A stretch of 64,000 nucleotides of DNA from Methylovorus mays (lineage in GTDB: Bacteria > Pseudomonadota > Gammaproteobacteria > Burkholderiales > Methylophilaceae), in contig NZ_JAJAVG010000003.1 in assembly GCF_020531915.1 (NCBI RefSeq), positions 124,001 through 188,000 of the forward strand, given 5' to 3'. Position numbers and translations under genes: made by a program. Below are positions 56,586-64,000 of this stretch, in pieces; position 1 is the stretch's first letter, and every line of letters starts with the position of its first letter. The notes under the pieces were generated by a model. That model made no database searches. It was not told the DNA's origin and saw only the letters and a program-made list of their open reading frames with translations.

Positions 56586-58157
56586 TTACAGTTGCTTGGT
56601 AAATACCTTGGAGCGGCGTTGCAGGTTGTAAAGCTGCTGCCGCTGCTGCGGCAAGGCGTTCACATCGCGCTCGATGAATCCGCGCTCTTCAAACCAGTGC
56701 TCGGTGTGGGTGGTCAAGACAAATACCGATTTCAGCCCTTGCTCTTTGGCAATGCTTTCGCAATATTGCAGCAGCCTGTCGCCACGTCCGCCCCGGCGAT
56801 AGGCATGATGGACCGCCATGCAGGCGAGCTCTGCGGTTTTTTCTTCGGGGAATGGGTAAAGCGCCGCGCAGCCGATAATGCGGCCATCGTGTTCCATGAC
56901 ATGAAAGCGGCTGATTTCCATCTCCAGCCGTTCGCGACCGCGCCGCACCAGCACGCCTTCGGCTTCCAGTGGTTCTATCAGTTGCAATATCCCGCCCACA
57001 TCGCCAATTTCCGCTTCGCGCATGGATTCCAGCGGCTGCTCGGTCACCATGGTGCCAATGCCGTCATAGGTGAACAGCTCCTGCAGAATCGCGCCATCAA
57101 TATGGCGGCTGATCAGGTGGGTGCGGGCCACCCCTTGGTCGCAAGCACGCACGGCGGCCGGCAGGTAATACGCTTCATCTTCGCTGAAATTTTGCGCGCC
57201 ACTGCCCTGGGTGTTGTTTTCCACATTGCGTAGCAGGTTTTTGGCTTTGAGCGCGGTCATTTCACGCAGCAGTTCGCCGCGTACGTTGTGTACGCCATTG
57301 GCATCCATCAGGAAGATCAGCTTGTCTGCATCCAGGGCGGCCGCGGCGCTCACGGCCACATCTTCCAGCGTCAGGTTGAATACTTCGCCGGTTGGTGAAT
57401 AACCCAGTGGCGATAGCAAGACCAGTTCGCCATCGTCCAGCCGTTTCTGGATGCCAATGGCATCGACCTTGCGCACCGTGCCCGTATGTTGGAGATCCAC
57501 GCCATCGCGCACGCCCAGGGGCCGTGCCGTGACAAAGTTGCCGCTGGCAACGCGGATATCCGAGCCCGCCATCGGGGAGTTGACGATGCCCATGGAGAGC
57601 TGGGCCTCGATTTCTACCCGAATCGCGCCGTTGGCTTCTTTTACAGCTTCCATGGCTTGCGCGTCGGTCACCCGCAGGCCATTGACCAGACGGGTTTCGA
57701 TGCGGGCGCGCTTCAGGCGCGATTCGATCTGAGGGCGGGCGCCATGTACCAGCACCAGCCGCACTTCCAGGCTGGCGAGCAGGTTAAGGTCATGCGACAG
57801 GGCGGTAAACTGTCCGTCTTCAACGACTTCGCCACCAAAGGCGATCACAAACGTCCGGCCGCCAAAGGCATGGATATACGGCGCAGCCGAGCGGAACCAG
57901 CGCACAAAATCCTGTGGATGCTGCATGGGGCGCGGTGTTGTCGCGGGGGTGGTGGCCGTGTCGGCCTGTGCGTATAGCTGGGCGGGTGTGCAGTCCAGTG
58001 CATGACACAGCTTGCGCAGCATGGACTCGGAAACCCCTTGCGCCCCGCGCTCGATGCGGGAGAGGTTGCCGCTATCGGTGCCTACATTGGCAGCGAGTGT
58101 TTGCAGGGTGAGTGCGAGGGTTTTGCGCCGTTTGCGGATGGCTTGGCCGAGCGACAT
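56586..58157 (-). CDS. argA: N-acetylglutamate synthase with N-terminal XRE helix-turn-helix
   Basis: ArgA makes N-acetylglutamate, the first step of arginine synthesis. Residues 78-523 are a standard ArgA: an amino-acid-kinase-like domain (RTFVIAFGGEVVEDG, LVLVHGARPQIESRL, LRVTDAQAM, LLSPLGYSPTGEVFNL) and a GNAT domain (ELACMAVHHAYRRGGRGDRLLQ). Residues about 5-63 form an XRE-type helix-turn-helix (AIRKRRKTLALTLQTLAANVGTDSGNLSRIERGAQGVSESMLRKLCHAL), joined by a Thr/Pro linker. The frame is unbroken. A ribosome site (AAAGGA) serves the HTH start, and none is seen before Met78. The fusion is unusual and suggests a DNA-binding enzyme or autoregulator. Confidence 0.9.
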   Translation of the reverse strand: MSLGQAIRKRRKTLALTLQTLAANVGTDSGNLSRIERGAQGVSESMLRKLCHALDCTPAQLYAQADTATTPATTPRPMQHPQDFVRWFRSAAPYIHAFGGRTFVIAFGGEVVEDGQFTALSHDLNLLASLEVRLVLVHGARPQIESRLKRARIETRLVNGLRVTDAQAMEAVKEANGAIRVEIEAQLSMGIVNSPMAGSDIRVASGNFVTARPLGVRDGVDLQHTGTVRKVDAIGIQKRLDDGELVLLSPLGYSPTGEVFNLTLEDVAVSAAAALDADKLIFLMDANGVHNVRGELLREMTALKAKNLLRNVENNTQGSGAQNFSEDEAYYLPAAVRACDQGVARTHLISRHIDGAILQELFTYDGIGTMVTEQPLESMREAEIGDVGGILQLIEPLEAEGVLVRRGRERLEMEISRFHVMEHDGRIIGCAALYPFPEEKTAELACMAVHHAYRRGGRGDRLLQYCESIAKEQGLKSVFVLTTHTEHWFEERGFIERDVNALPQQRQQLYNLQRRSKVFTKQL

Positions 58158-58186
58158 GGCAATGTCCTTTTATGTAATGCGCAGAC

Positions 58187-58196
58187 TTTATATAAA
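58187..58196 (-). promoter_or_regulatory. Palindrome in the argA promoter region
   Basis: TTTATATAAA is a perfect 10-bp palindrome 30 bases upstream of argA, in an AT-rich region. GTAATGCGCA and TTGCGTAAT stand on either side of it as an imperfect inverted pair. A target for the HTH of ArgA itself would be expected about here. Confidence 0.4.
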
Positions 58197-58232
58197 TTTT
58201 GCGTAATTTGCAATTAATGAAATGGAGCTCTC

Positions 58233-58261
58233 TTGCCGAGTGGCAAGGGCGATGCTATAAA
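58233..58261 (+). promoter_or_regulatory. Promoter of mntH
   Basis: TTGCCG (58233-58238) and TATAAA (58256-58261) are separated by 17 bp, with TGC before the -10 box. The start would be near 58268, 40 bases before the gene. Confidence 0.65.
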
Positions 58262-58308
58262 CAGCGTTGATTTGCCTTCATTTCAATAACATCAATATCG
58301 GTGGCTTC

Positions 58309-59643
58309 ATGATCAGATCCCTGCTTGCCCGGCTGCCTCGCACAGCAACAGCGCCTTTTTGTCCGTCCGAAGTTCGTGGCACTGTTCAACTGGCCCCTGG
58401 GCTGCCATTCTGGAAAAAGCTGCTGAAATTTGCCGGCCCCGGTCTTCTGATTGCCGTGGGGTATATGGATCCGGGTAATTGGGCAACCGATATCGAGGCG
58501 GGTTCCAAATATGGCTATGCGCTGCTTTTCGTGATTTTAAGCTCCAGCCTGATCGCCATTTTCCTGCAGGGTTTGTGCATACGCCTGGGCATTGCCAGCC
58601 GCCGCGATCTGGCGCGGCTGTGTCGTGATCATTACAGCCGCCCGGTCAATCTTACGTTATGGGCCATGGCGGAGCTGGCGATTATTGCCTGCGATCTCGC
58701 GGAAGTGCTGGGCGCGGCACTGGCGCTGCATCTGCTATTTGGCTGCTCGATTCTGACGGGGGTGGTGTTGACCGCCTTTGATACGCTGATCGTGCTTGGC
58801 CTTAAGGGTAAAGGCTTTCGTCAGGTGGAGGCGATTGTGCTGGGGCTGATCATGACCATCAGCTTGTGCTTTGTGGTGCAGCTCTGGCTGGTGGGGCCGG
58901 ATTTTGCTGCGGCTGCCGCGGGCCTGGTGCCATCGGGTGCCGCCTTGCACGATGCAGAGGCCCTTTACCTCGCCATCGGTATTTTGGGGGCGACGGTGAT
59001 GCCGCATAACCTCTACCTGCATACCTCCATCGTGCAAACGCGCGTGGTGAGCGATCACCCGGCTGACAAGCGCGAGGCCATCCAGCTTTCTACGATTGAT
59101 ACCGTGGTGTCGCTCAGCCTGGCCTTTTTCGTCAATGCGGCGATTCTGGTGCTGGCAGCCGCGGCTTTTCACGCCAACGGTCACAGCGACGTGGCAGATA
59201 TTCAGGATGCCCACCAGTTGCTGAGCCCGGTGGTGGGCACGGCTGCCGCGGGCGTCCTGTTTGGTCTGGCTTTGCTGGCGGCTGGGCAAAGCTCTACGTT
59301 GACTGGCACGATCGCGGGTCAGGTGATCATGGAGGGGTTTCTTAACCTTAAGATTCCCTGCTGGCAACGCCGTCTGATTACCCGGGGTCTGGCATTGATT
59401 CCGGCGTTCATCGGAGTTTCGTTGTGGGGTGAAGGTGCGGTGGGTAAGCTGCTGGTGCTTAGTCAGGTGGTACTGAGCTTTCAGCTGCCATTTGCCATCT
59501 ACCCATTGATGCGGCTCGCCAGCAATCGCAAGGTGATGGGGGAATTTGCCATTGGCTGGGTGAGCCAGGCGCTGGCGTGGTTTCTGTTCCTGATGATTTC
59601 CATGCTGAATGCCTGGCTGGTATTCCGATTTTTTGTGGCTTAA
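58309..59643 (+). CDS. mntH: Nramp-family divalent metal transporter
   Basis: This proton-coupled importer takes up Mn(II) and perhaps Fe(II). From ATG 58309 it has 444 residues and about eleven membrane helices. Metal-binding motifs are intact: GYMDPGNWATDIEAG in helix 1 (Asp and Asn) and GATVMPHNLYLHTSIVQTR in helix 6 (Met and His). The N-terminal 30 residues are polar and not part of the transporter core. The upstream frame from TTG 58267 lacks a ribosome site. Its last four bases overlap the end of rsmE on the other strand. Confidence 0.93.
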   Translation: MIRSLLARLPRTATAPFCPSEVRGTVQLAPGLPFWKKLLKFAGPGLLIAVGYMDPGNWATDIEAGSKYGYALLFVILSSSLIAIFLQGLCIRLGIASRRDLARLCRDHYSRPVNLTLWAMAELAIIACDLAEVLGAALALHLLFGCSILTGVVLTAFDTLIVLGLKGKGFRQVEAIVLGLIMTISLCFVVQLWLVGPDFAAAAAGLVPSGAALHDAEALYLAIGILGATVMPHNLYLHTSIVQTRVVSDHPADKREAIQLSTIDTVVSLSLAFFVNAAILVLAAAAFHANGHSDVADIQDAHQLLSPVVGTAAAGVLFGLALLAAGQSSTLTGTIAGQVIMEGFLNLKIPCWQRRLITRGLALIPAFIGVSLWGEGAVGKLLVLSQVVLSFQLPFAIYPLMRLASNRKVMGEFAIGWVSQALAWFLFLMISMLNAWLVFRFFVA

Positions 59644-60371
59644 AAATCGCCCCATAGCGTATGGATGGCGGCAAGCGCAGCAAGTGCCGCAGTTTCCGTG
59701 CGCAGGATGCGCGGGCCCAGCTGTACTCCGGTAAAGCCTTGTGAGCCGGCCATGGCAATCTCCTCGCTGGTCAGTCCGCCCTCGGGGCCAATCAGCAGGC
59801 ATATGGGCCCCTGTGGAATCGGAAGGTCTTGCAGGCGGGTGCTTGCCAGCGGATCCAGGGTGATGCGGGTGGCAAATGGTGGGGCGTTTGACAGCCATTT
59901 TGCCAACGATGTTGCTTGCCCCACCTTGGGCAGAAAGGCGCGGCCCGATTGCTCGCAAGCCGAGATGGCGACGTTTTGCCAATGCTCGCGACGCTTGTCC
60001 GCCCGGTCGCCGTTGAGCTTCACCACGCTCCGTTGGCAACTGATGGGCTGAATAGCGTGGATGCCCAGTTCTACCGATTTCTGTATCGTGAAGTCCATGC
60101 GATCACCCGCTGAAATGCCTTGCGCCAGCGTAATCTTGAGGGTGGACTCATTGCCGACCGTGGCAGCTTGCCCGGTTTTGACAATGACCTCGTTTTTGCG
60201 GATGGTTTCGATTACGGCGCTGTAGTCATGGCCATCGCCATTAAACAAACGCAGGGAATCGCCAGCTTGCAGGCGCAGCACCTTGACTGCATGGTTGGCT
60301 GCGGTGGCGGGCAGGGAAATGGAGCTGTTGCTGGTCAAGGGCACGTCAGAGAAAAAGCGGGGGCTGGACAT
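59640..60371 (-). CDS. rsmE: 16S rRNA m3U1498 methyltransferase
   Basis: RsmE N3-methylates U1498 in the ribosomal decoding site. The 243-residue SPOUT enzyme has an N-terminal PUA-like domain (NHAVKVLRLQAGDSLRLFNGDG) and the knotted SAM-binding domain with KSVELGIHAIQPISCQRSV, HWQNVAISACEQSGR, LLIGPEGGLTSEEI and LGPRILRTETAALAALA. The last two are characteristic. It is convergent with mntH and overlaps it by four bases. Confidence 0.93.
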   Translation of the reverse strand: MSSPRFFSDVPLTSNSSISLPATAANHAVKVLRLQAGDSLRLFNGDGHDYSAVIETIRKNEVIVKTGQAATVGNESTLKITLAQGISAGDRMDFTIQKSVELGIHAIQPISCQRSVVKLNGDRADKRREHWQNVAISACEQSGRAFLPKVGQATSLAKWLSNAPPFATRITLDPLASTRLQDLPIPQGPICLLIGPEGGLTSEEIAMAGSQGFTGVQLGPRILRTETAALAALAAIHTLWGDF

Positions 60372-60542
60372 AAGAGCCTAAGTGAATGTTAGTATTGCAG
60401 ATTATTTTAAAAGATCAGCTTGCTGACGGCGAATTTTTATCTGATCGCCACGCGGCATTTTCCTGCAGGGCAGGAAGGCGCAACGCTCAGGCAGGCACGG
60501 CAAAGCACTCGCACTAAAGCAAAACAGGAGCAGTTGGTACAA

Positions 60543-61094
60543 ATGGCAAGCGTAAATCCCCCGGTATGTGACTTCGGCTGGAAGGCACCTGACTTCAGTC
60601 TGCCTGACGTGAATGGGCGAATCTGGACCTTGGCCGATATTCGTGGTGAGCGTGGCACACTTGTCATGTTTATCTGCAATCATTGTCCGTATGTGCAATC
60701 CATACGCCAGCGGCTGGTGAATGATGTGCGTGAACTGCAGGCGCAGGGTATCAATACGATTGCCATACAGTCCAATGATATCGTTGCTTACCCGGAGGAT
60801 GGTCTGGATCGTATGCGGCAAGTTGCTGCTGAGTACGGTTTTTGCTTTCCATACGTTATTGATGAGACTCAGGATGTAGCCCGCGCTTATGGGGCAGTGT
60901 GTACGCCTGATTTCTTTGGCTTTAATGCCGATCTCGAACTGCAGTATCGCGGTCGTTTTGATGCATCGCGCAAGGAGCTTGCACCAGAGAGTAGCAGGGA
61001 TTTATACCGCGCCATGGCGCAAATTGCGGCCACTGGTCAGGGGCCACGTGAACAAATTGCCAGTATAGGCTGCTCACTCAAGTGGAAAGAGTGA
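60543..61094 (+). CDS. Thioredoxin-fold protein (AhpC/TSA-like)
   Basis: The 183-residue protein starts at ATG 60543 and has a thioredoxin-like fold: APDFSLPDVNGRIWTLADIRGERGTLVMFICNHCPYVQSIRQRLV with a CNHC motif, then INTIAIQSNDIVAYPEDGLDRMRQVAAEYGFCFPYVIDETQDVARAYGAVCTPDFFGFNADLELQYRGRFD. This family is common in proteobacteria without a known partner. It likely reduces a thiol or peroxide substrate. The open frame upstream of 60543 lacks a ribosome site. It is cytosolic, with no signal peptide. Confidence 0.82.
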   Translation: MASVNPPVCDFGWKAPDFSLPDVNGRIWTLADIRGERGTLVMFICNHCPYVQSIRQRLVNDVRELQAQGINTIAIQSNDIVAYPEDGLDRMRQVAAEYGFCFPYVIDETQDVARAYGAVCTPDFFGFNADLELQYRGRFDASRKELAPESSRDLYRAMAQIAATGQGPREQIASIGCSLKWKE

Positions 61095-61110
61095 GTCATT
61101 TGAATAAAGC

Positions 61111-62145
61111 TTGAGCTTGTATATTCCTTCATTAATTACTGAGTCTGCATTGTACTCGCCCACCATTCAAGGGGTGTTAGCCAAGCTGATAGCGCTTACC
61201 AGCGAACGCGATGTCAACGCGCTGGAGATTTCGCTCGCCCATGCATTGTTTGAGCTGGTGGCACCGGGTGCCGTCGCCATATACAAGCTTGAGGATGCGC
61301 AAACCAAGAAATTTGCCCTTACCGTAATGGAGGGTGCGGATATCCCTAGCGCGCAAATTCCTGCAGATTTGCAGCAGATGCTGGAGCAGTGCGTCGCGAC
61401 GGGCCAGCGTCAGCAATATGTGCGGCAAGATGGCGAAACTGTCACCCTATATCCTGTCTCCTGTGCCAAAAACAAGCCGCTGGCGGTTATCGGCGTTACC
61501 GCACCTGAAGTGGCTGGTTTTGATCAGATCACTGGCATGTTGCTGCAGGTGTATCAGAATTTCATCGCGCTGATTAATGATAACGAGCAGGACACCCTCA
61601 CCGGCTTGCTCAATCGCAAGACCTTCGAGCACAAGGTCAACAAGGTGGTAACGCGCGTGCAACATCGGCATCAGCGCGAGGATGATGCACTGGGCCTGCA
61701 TTTTTATATGGCCATCTTTGATATTGACCATTTCAAACAGGTGAACGACCAGTATGGGCATCTGCTGGGGGATGAAGTGCTCTTGCTATTTGCGCAGCAA
61801 ATGACGTACAGCCTGCGCGATCACGATCTGCTGTTCCGCTTTGGGGGCGAAGAGTTTGTCGCCATTTTTGAATGTCATGACCAGGACGAAATGCAGATGG
61901 TGCTCGATCGCTTCCGCGAACGGGTTGCCGAATTCGAGTTTCCGCAGGTGGGCCGCATCACCGTGAGTGCCGGGTATACCGAAATCATGGCTTACGATGT
62001 GTCTTCGCATATCATCGATCGGGCGGATGTGGCTTTGTATTATGCCAAGCATCACGGCCGTAACCGGGTTTGCAATTATGAACGGCTGGTGGAGGAAGGT
62101 GCTCTGGAAAACAAGCGAAACGAAGGGGGAGTAGAGCTTTTCTAG
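61111..62145 (+). CDS. GGDEF diguanylate cyclase with N-terminal sensory domain
   Basis: The 344-residue protein has an N-terminal GAF-like domain (about residues 20-160) and a GGDEF domain (about 170-335). The active site is GGEEF (FRFGGEEFVAIFE). A product-inhibition I-site RxxD (RDHD) lies exactly five residues before it. DTLTGLLNRKTFE and IFDIDHFKQVNDQYGHLLGDEVL are intact, so it should make c-di-GMP. The start is uncertain, as no ATG is near; TTG 61111 is the upstream option and GTG 61174 is another. A second-messenger link with the EAL protein is possible but they are far apart. Confidence 0.85.
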   Translation: MSLYIPSLITESALYSPTIQGVLAKLIALTSERDVNALEISLAHALFELVAPGAVAIYKLEDAQTKKFALTVMEGADIPSAQIPADLQQMLEQCVATGQRQQYVRQDGETVTLYPVSCAKNKPLAVIGVTAPEVAGFDQITGMLLQVYQNFIALINDNEQDTLTGLLNRKTFEHKVNKVVTRVQHRHQREDDALGLHFYMAIFDIDHFKQVNDQYGHLLGDEVLLLFAQQMTYSLRDHDLLFRFGGEEFVAIFECHDQDEMQMVLDRFRERVAEFEFPQVGRITVSAGYTEIMAYDVSSHIIDRADVALYYAKHHGRNRVCNYERLVEEGALENKRNEGGVELF

Positions 62146-62345
62146 TCCTTTTGATTAAACGGCGGTATTGCTCAAAAGTGGGTTCTAAGGAATAATTAGG
62201 CACTGAACGCGTACCGCAGCAACAACGTTATATAGCGTTACATTCCCTGCATCAGGGGATTTCCAAAAGAATTTGAGGTAAGGCTTCTAGCCGGCTGAAA
62301 CGGCCGGGTAGATGCCTTTTTTCTCTTTAACCGTGGGAGATTTTA
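62146..62345 (+). promoter_or_regulatory. Leader of tkt with terminator-like hairpin
   Basis: No gene is seen in these 200 bases. CCCT (62245-62248) pairs with AGGG (62254-62257). Then AAGGC (62280-62284), TCTA (62286-62289) and CCGG (62291-62294) pair with CCGG (62304-62307), TAGA (62309-62312) and GCCTT (62314-62318), a stem with two single mismatches followed by TTTTCTCTTT. It ends about 25 bases before tkt. That is an attenuator-like position. GGGAG (62335-62339) is the tkt ribosome site. Confidence 0.6.
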
Positions 62346-64000
62346 ATGGCAACTCGTGTAGATTTAGCAAACGCCATCCGTGCGCTTTCGATGGACGCCG
62401 TCCAGAAAGCCAACTCGGGGCACCCAGGCGCGCCTATGGGTATGGCGGAAATTGCAGAAGTAGTATGGAACCACAACCTGAGCCACAACCCGACCAATCC
62501 TCAATGGGCTAACCGCGATCGCTTCGTGCTGTCCAATGGTCACGGCTCCATGCTGATTTACTCCCTGCTGCACCTGACTGGTTACGATGTTTCCATCGAC
62601 GACATCAAGACATTCCGTCAATTGCATTCCAAGTGTGCAGGTCACCCTGAATACAGCTACGCTCCTGGCGTAGAAACCACCACTGGTCCTCTGGGTCAGG
62701 GTATTGCCAACGGCGTTGGTTTTGCCATGGCCGAAAAGCTGCTGGCCAACCAGTTTAACAAGCCAGGCCACGACATCGTTGACCACTACACCTACGTGTT
62801 CCTGGGCGACGGCTGTATGATGGAAGGCGTTTCCCACGAAGCTTGTGCACTGGCCGGTACCTGGGGTCTGGGCAAACTGATGGCATTCTGGGATGACAAT
62901 GGCATCTCCATCGACGGTCATATCGAAGGCTGGTACACCGACGACACCGCCAAGCGTTTCGAAGCTTACGGCTGGCACGTTCAATCTGTTGACGGCCATG
63001 ACTCTGCTGCGATCCAGGCTGCGATCGATGCTGCCAAGAAAGTAACCGACAAGCCATCCCTGATCTGCTGCAAGACCATCATCGGCAAGGGTTCTCCAAA
63101 CAAGTCCGGCAGCCATGACTGCCACGGTTCCGCACTGGGTGACGCTGAAGTGGCTGCCACTCGCGCCAACATCGGCTGGAACCACGAGCCATTCGTCATC
63201 CCTGCAGACGTATACGCAGGCTGGGATGCCAAGGCCAAGGGTGCTGCTGCCGAGTCTGCATGGGACGCCAAGTTCGATGCATACGCCAAGGCTTTCCCTG
63301 CAGAAGCTGCTGAATTCAAGCGCCGCATGGCAAATGAACTGCCAGCAAACTGGAAGGAAGCGACCACCAAGATGATCGCCGACTTCAACGAAAAAGCAGA
63401 AGGCGTAGCCAGCCGCAAGGCATCACAAAACGTGATCGGCGAACTGGCTAAAGTCCTGCCAGAATTCCTCGGCGGTTCCGCTGACTTGACCGGCTCCAAC
63501 CTGACCAGCACTGGCAGTTTCGTGCATGTGGATGGCAAGAAGCCAGGTAACTACATCTCCTACGGTGTACGTGAATTCGGTATGGCTGCGATCATGAACG
63601 GTATGGCACTGCACGGTGGCTTGCTGCCATTCGGCGGTACTTTCCACATGTTCTCCGACTACATGAAGAACGGCATGCGTATGTCCGCGCTGATGAAGCA
63701 ACGTGTTGTTTACGTGCTGACTCACGACTCTATCGGTCAAGGCGAAGACGGCCCAACCCACCAACCAGTGGAAAACACTTCCGGTCTGCGTTACATCCCA
63801 CGCATGAACGTATGGCGTCCTGCTGATGCGACAGAAACTGCTGTGGCATGGGTGGCTGCTGTTGAGCGTACCGATGGTCCAACCAGCCTGGTGCTGAGCC
63901 GTCAGAATCTGCCTGGCATCAAGCACGATGCTGCGCAAATTGACCTGATCCGCAAGGGGGGTTATGTATTCTCCGACGTGGCTGGCAAGGCTGATGTGAT
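62346..64000 (+). CDS. tkt: Transketolase (3' end outside window)
   Basis: Transketolase moves two-carbon units between sugar phosphates and is central to the pentose phosphate and ribulose monophosphate cycles. About 551 of some 660 residues are seen, with the frame open to the window end. Motifs: [86 protein letters not shown] (ThDP-binding GDG), [17 protein letters not shown] and [17 protein letters not shown]. Codon use is strikingly biased, with many GGT, CGT, AAC and GCT codons, unlike neighbours, which suggests very high expression. Confidence 0.95.
   Translation, partial: MATRVDLANAIRALSMDAVQKANSGHPGAPMGMAEIAEVVWNHNLSHNPTNPQWANRDRFVLSNGHGSMLIYSLLHLTGYDVSIDDIKTFRQLHSKCAGHPEYSYAPGVETTTGPLGQGIANGVGFAMAEKLLANQFNKPGHDIVDHYTYVFLGDGCMMEGVSHEACALAGTWGLGKLMAFWDDNGISIDGHIEGWYTDDTAKRFEAYGWHVQSVDGHDSAAIQAAIDAAKKVTDKPSLICCKTIIGKGSPNKSGSHDCHGSALGDAEVAATRANIGWNHEPFVIPADVYAGWDAKAKGAAAESAWDAKFDAYAKAFPAEAAEFKRRMANELPANWKEATTKMIADFNEKAEGVASRKASQNVIGELAKVLPEFLGGSADLTGSNLTSTGSFVHVDGKKPGNYISYGVREFGMAAIMNGMALHGGLLPFGGTFHMFSDYMKNGMRMSALMKQRVVYVLTHDSIGQGEDGPTHQPVENTSGLRYIPRMNVWRPADATETAVAWVAAVERTDGPTSLVLSRQNLPGIKHDAAQIDLIRKGGYVFSDVAGKADV

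Noticed and set aside
62146-62345. Thiamine pyrophosphate riboswitch before tkt
   Set aside because: The conserved CUGAGA and ACCUGAU segments of that riboswitch are not present.

Overview
The window looks like chromosome of a betaproteobacterium, most probably a Methylophilaceae-type methylotroph (Methylovorus/Methylobacillus relatives). I infer this from overall gene content, moderately high GC, betaproteobacterial-style proteins (UbiB, Coq7, RsmE, SlmA, PEP-CTERM), and C1/sugar-phosphate genes (formate-THF ligase, a strongly codon-biased transketolase). No database search was possible, so the family-level placement is inference.

Layout. 1-5.7 kb: the tail of a DUF3325-like membrane gene, a DUF4198-like secreted protein and a MacA-MacB-TolC type exporter that recalls siderophore exporters. 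5.7-10.7 kb: a conserved hypothetical, bioA, dacB, a lipoprotein FKBP isomerase, OsmC and a VOC protein. 10.7-17.5 kb: a TonB siderophore receptor behind a Fur-like box, DUF2322, coq7, ctpA, a SelW-like protein, a degenerate EAL protein also behind a Fur-like box, and an NlpC/P60 hydrolase. 17.6-26.8 kb: ubiB, a four-gene cassette (circularly permuted ATP-grasp, alpha-E, transglutaminase, and a protein with the metal-ligand pattern of 4-hydroxyphenylpyruvate dioxygenase), rlhA and a small secreted protein.

26.9-46.7 kb: rnpB, then a complete dcw cluster, mraZ-rsmH-ftsL-ftsI-murE-murF-mraY-murD-ftsW-murG-murC-murB-ddl-ftsQ-ftsA-ftsZ-lpxC, all on the plus strand and mostly with overlapping stop/start codons. 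It is preceded by a promoter overlapped by four 10-bp-spaced MraZ boxes. Two junctions break the tight packing, and both hold duplicates of the 3' end of the gene before them. After mraY there is a 50-codon ORF repeating the last MraY helix with only synonymous changes. Between ftsW and murG there is a 131/132-bp tandem duplication that makes a new 88-codon ORF.

46.7-64 kb: a small membrane protein, slt, an NDUFA9-like epimerase, cca, a PEP-CTERM protein with a sigma-54 promoter, slmA, a pyrimidine nucleotidase, argB, fhs, hsp20 behind a sigma-32-like promoter, an unusual fusion of an XRE helix-turn-helix domain to N-acetylglutamate synthase (argA), mntH, rsmE, a thioredoxin-fold protein, a diguanylate cyclase, and transketolase (cut by the window end) behind a leader that contains a terminator-like hairpin.

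The most interesting items are the HTH-ArgA fusion, the two dcw duplications, the HPPD-like member of the ATP-grasp/alpha-E cassette, the sigma-54 promoter of the PEP-CTERM gene, and the tkt leader.
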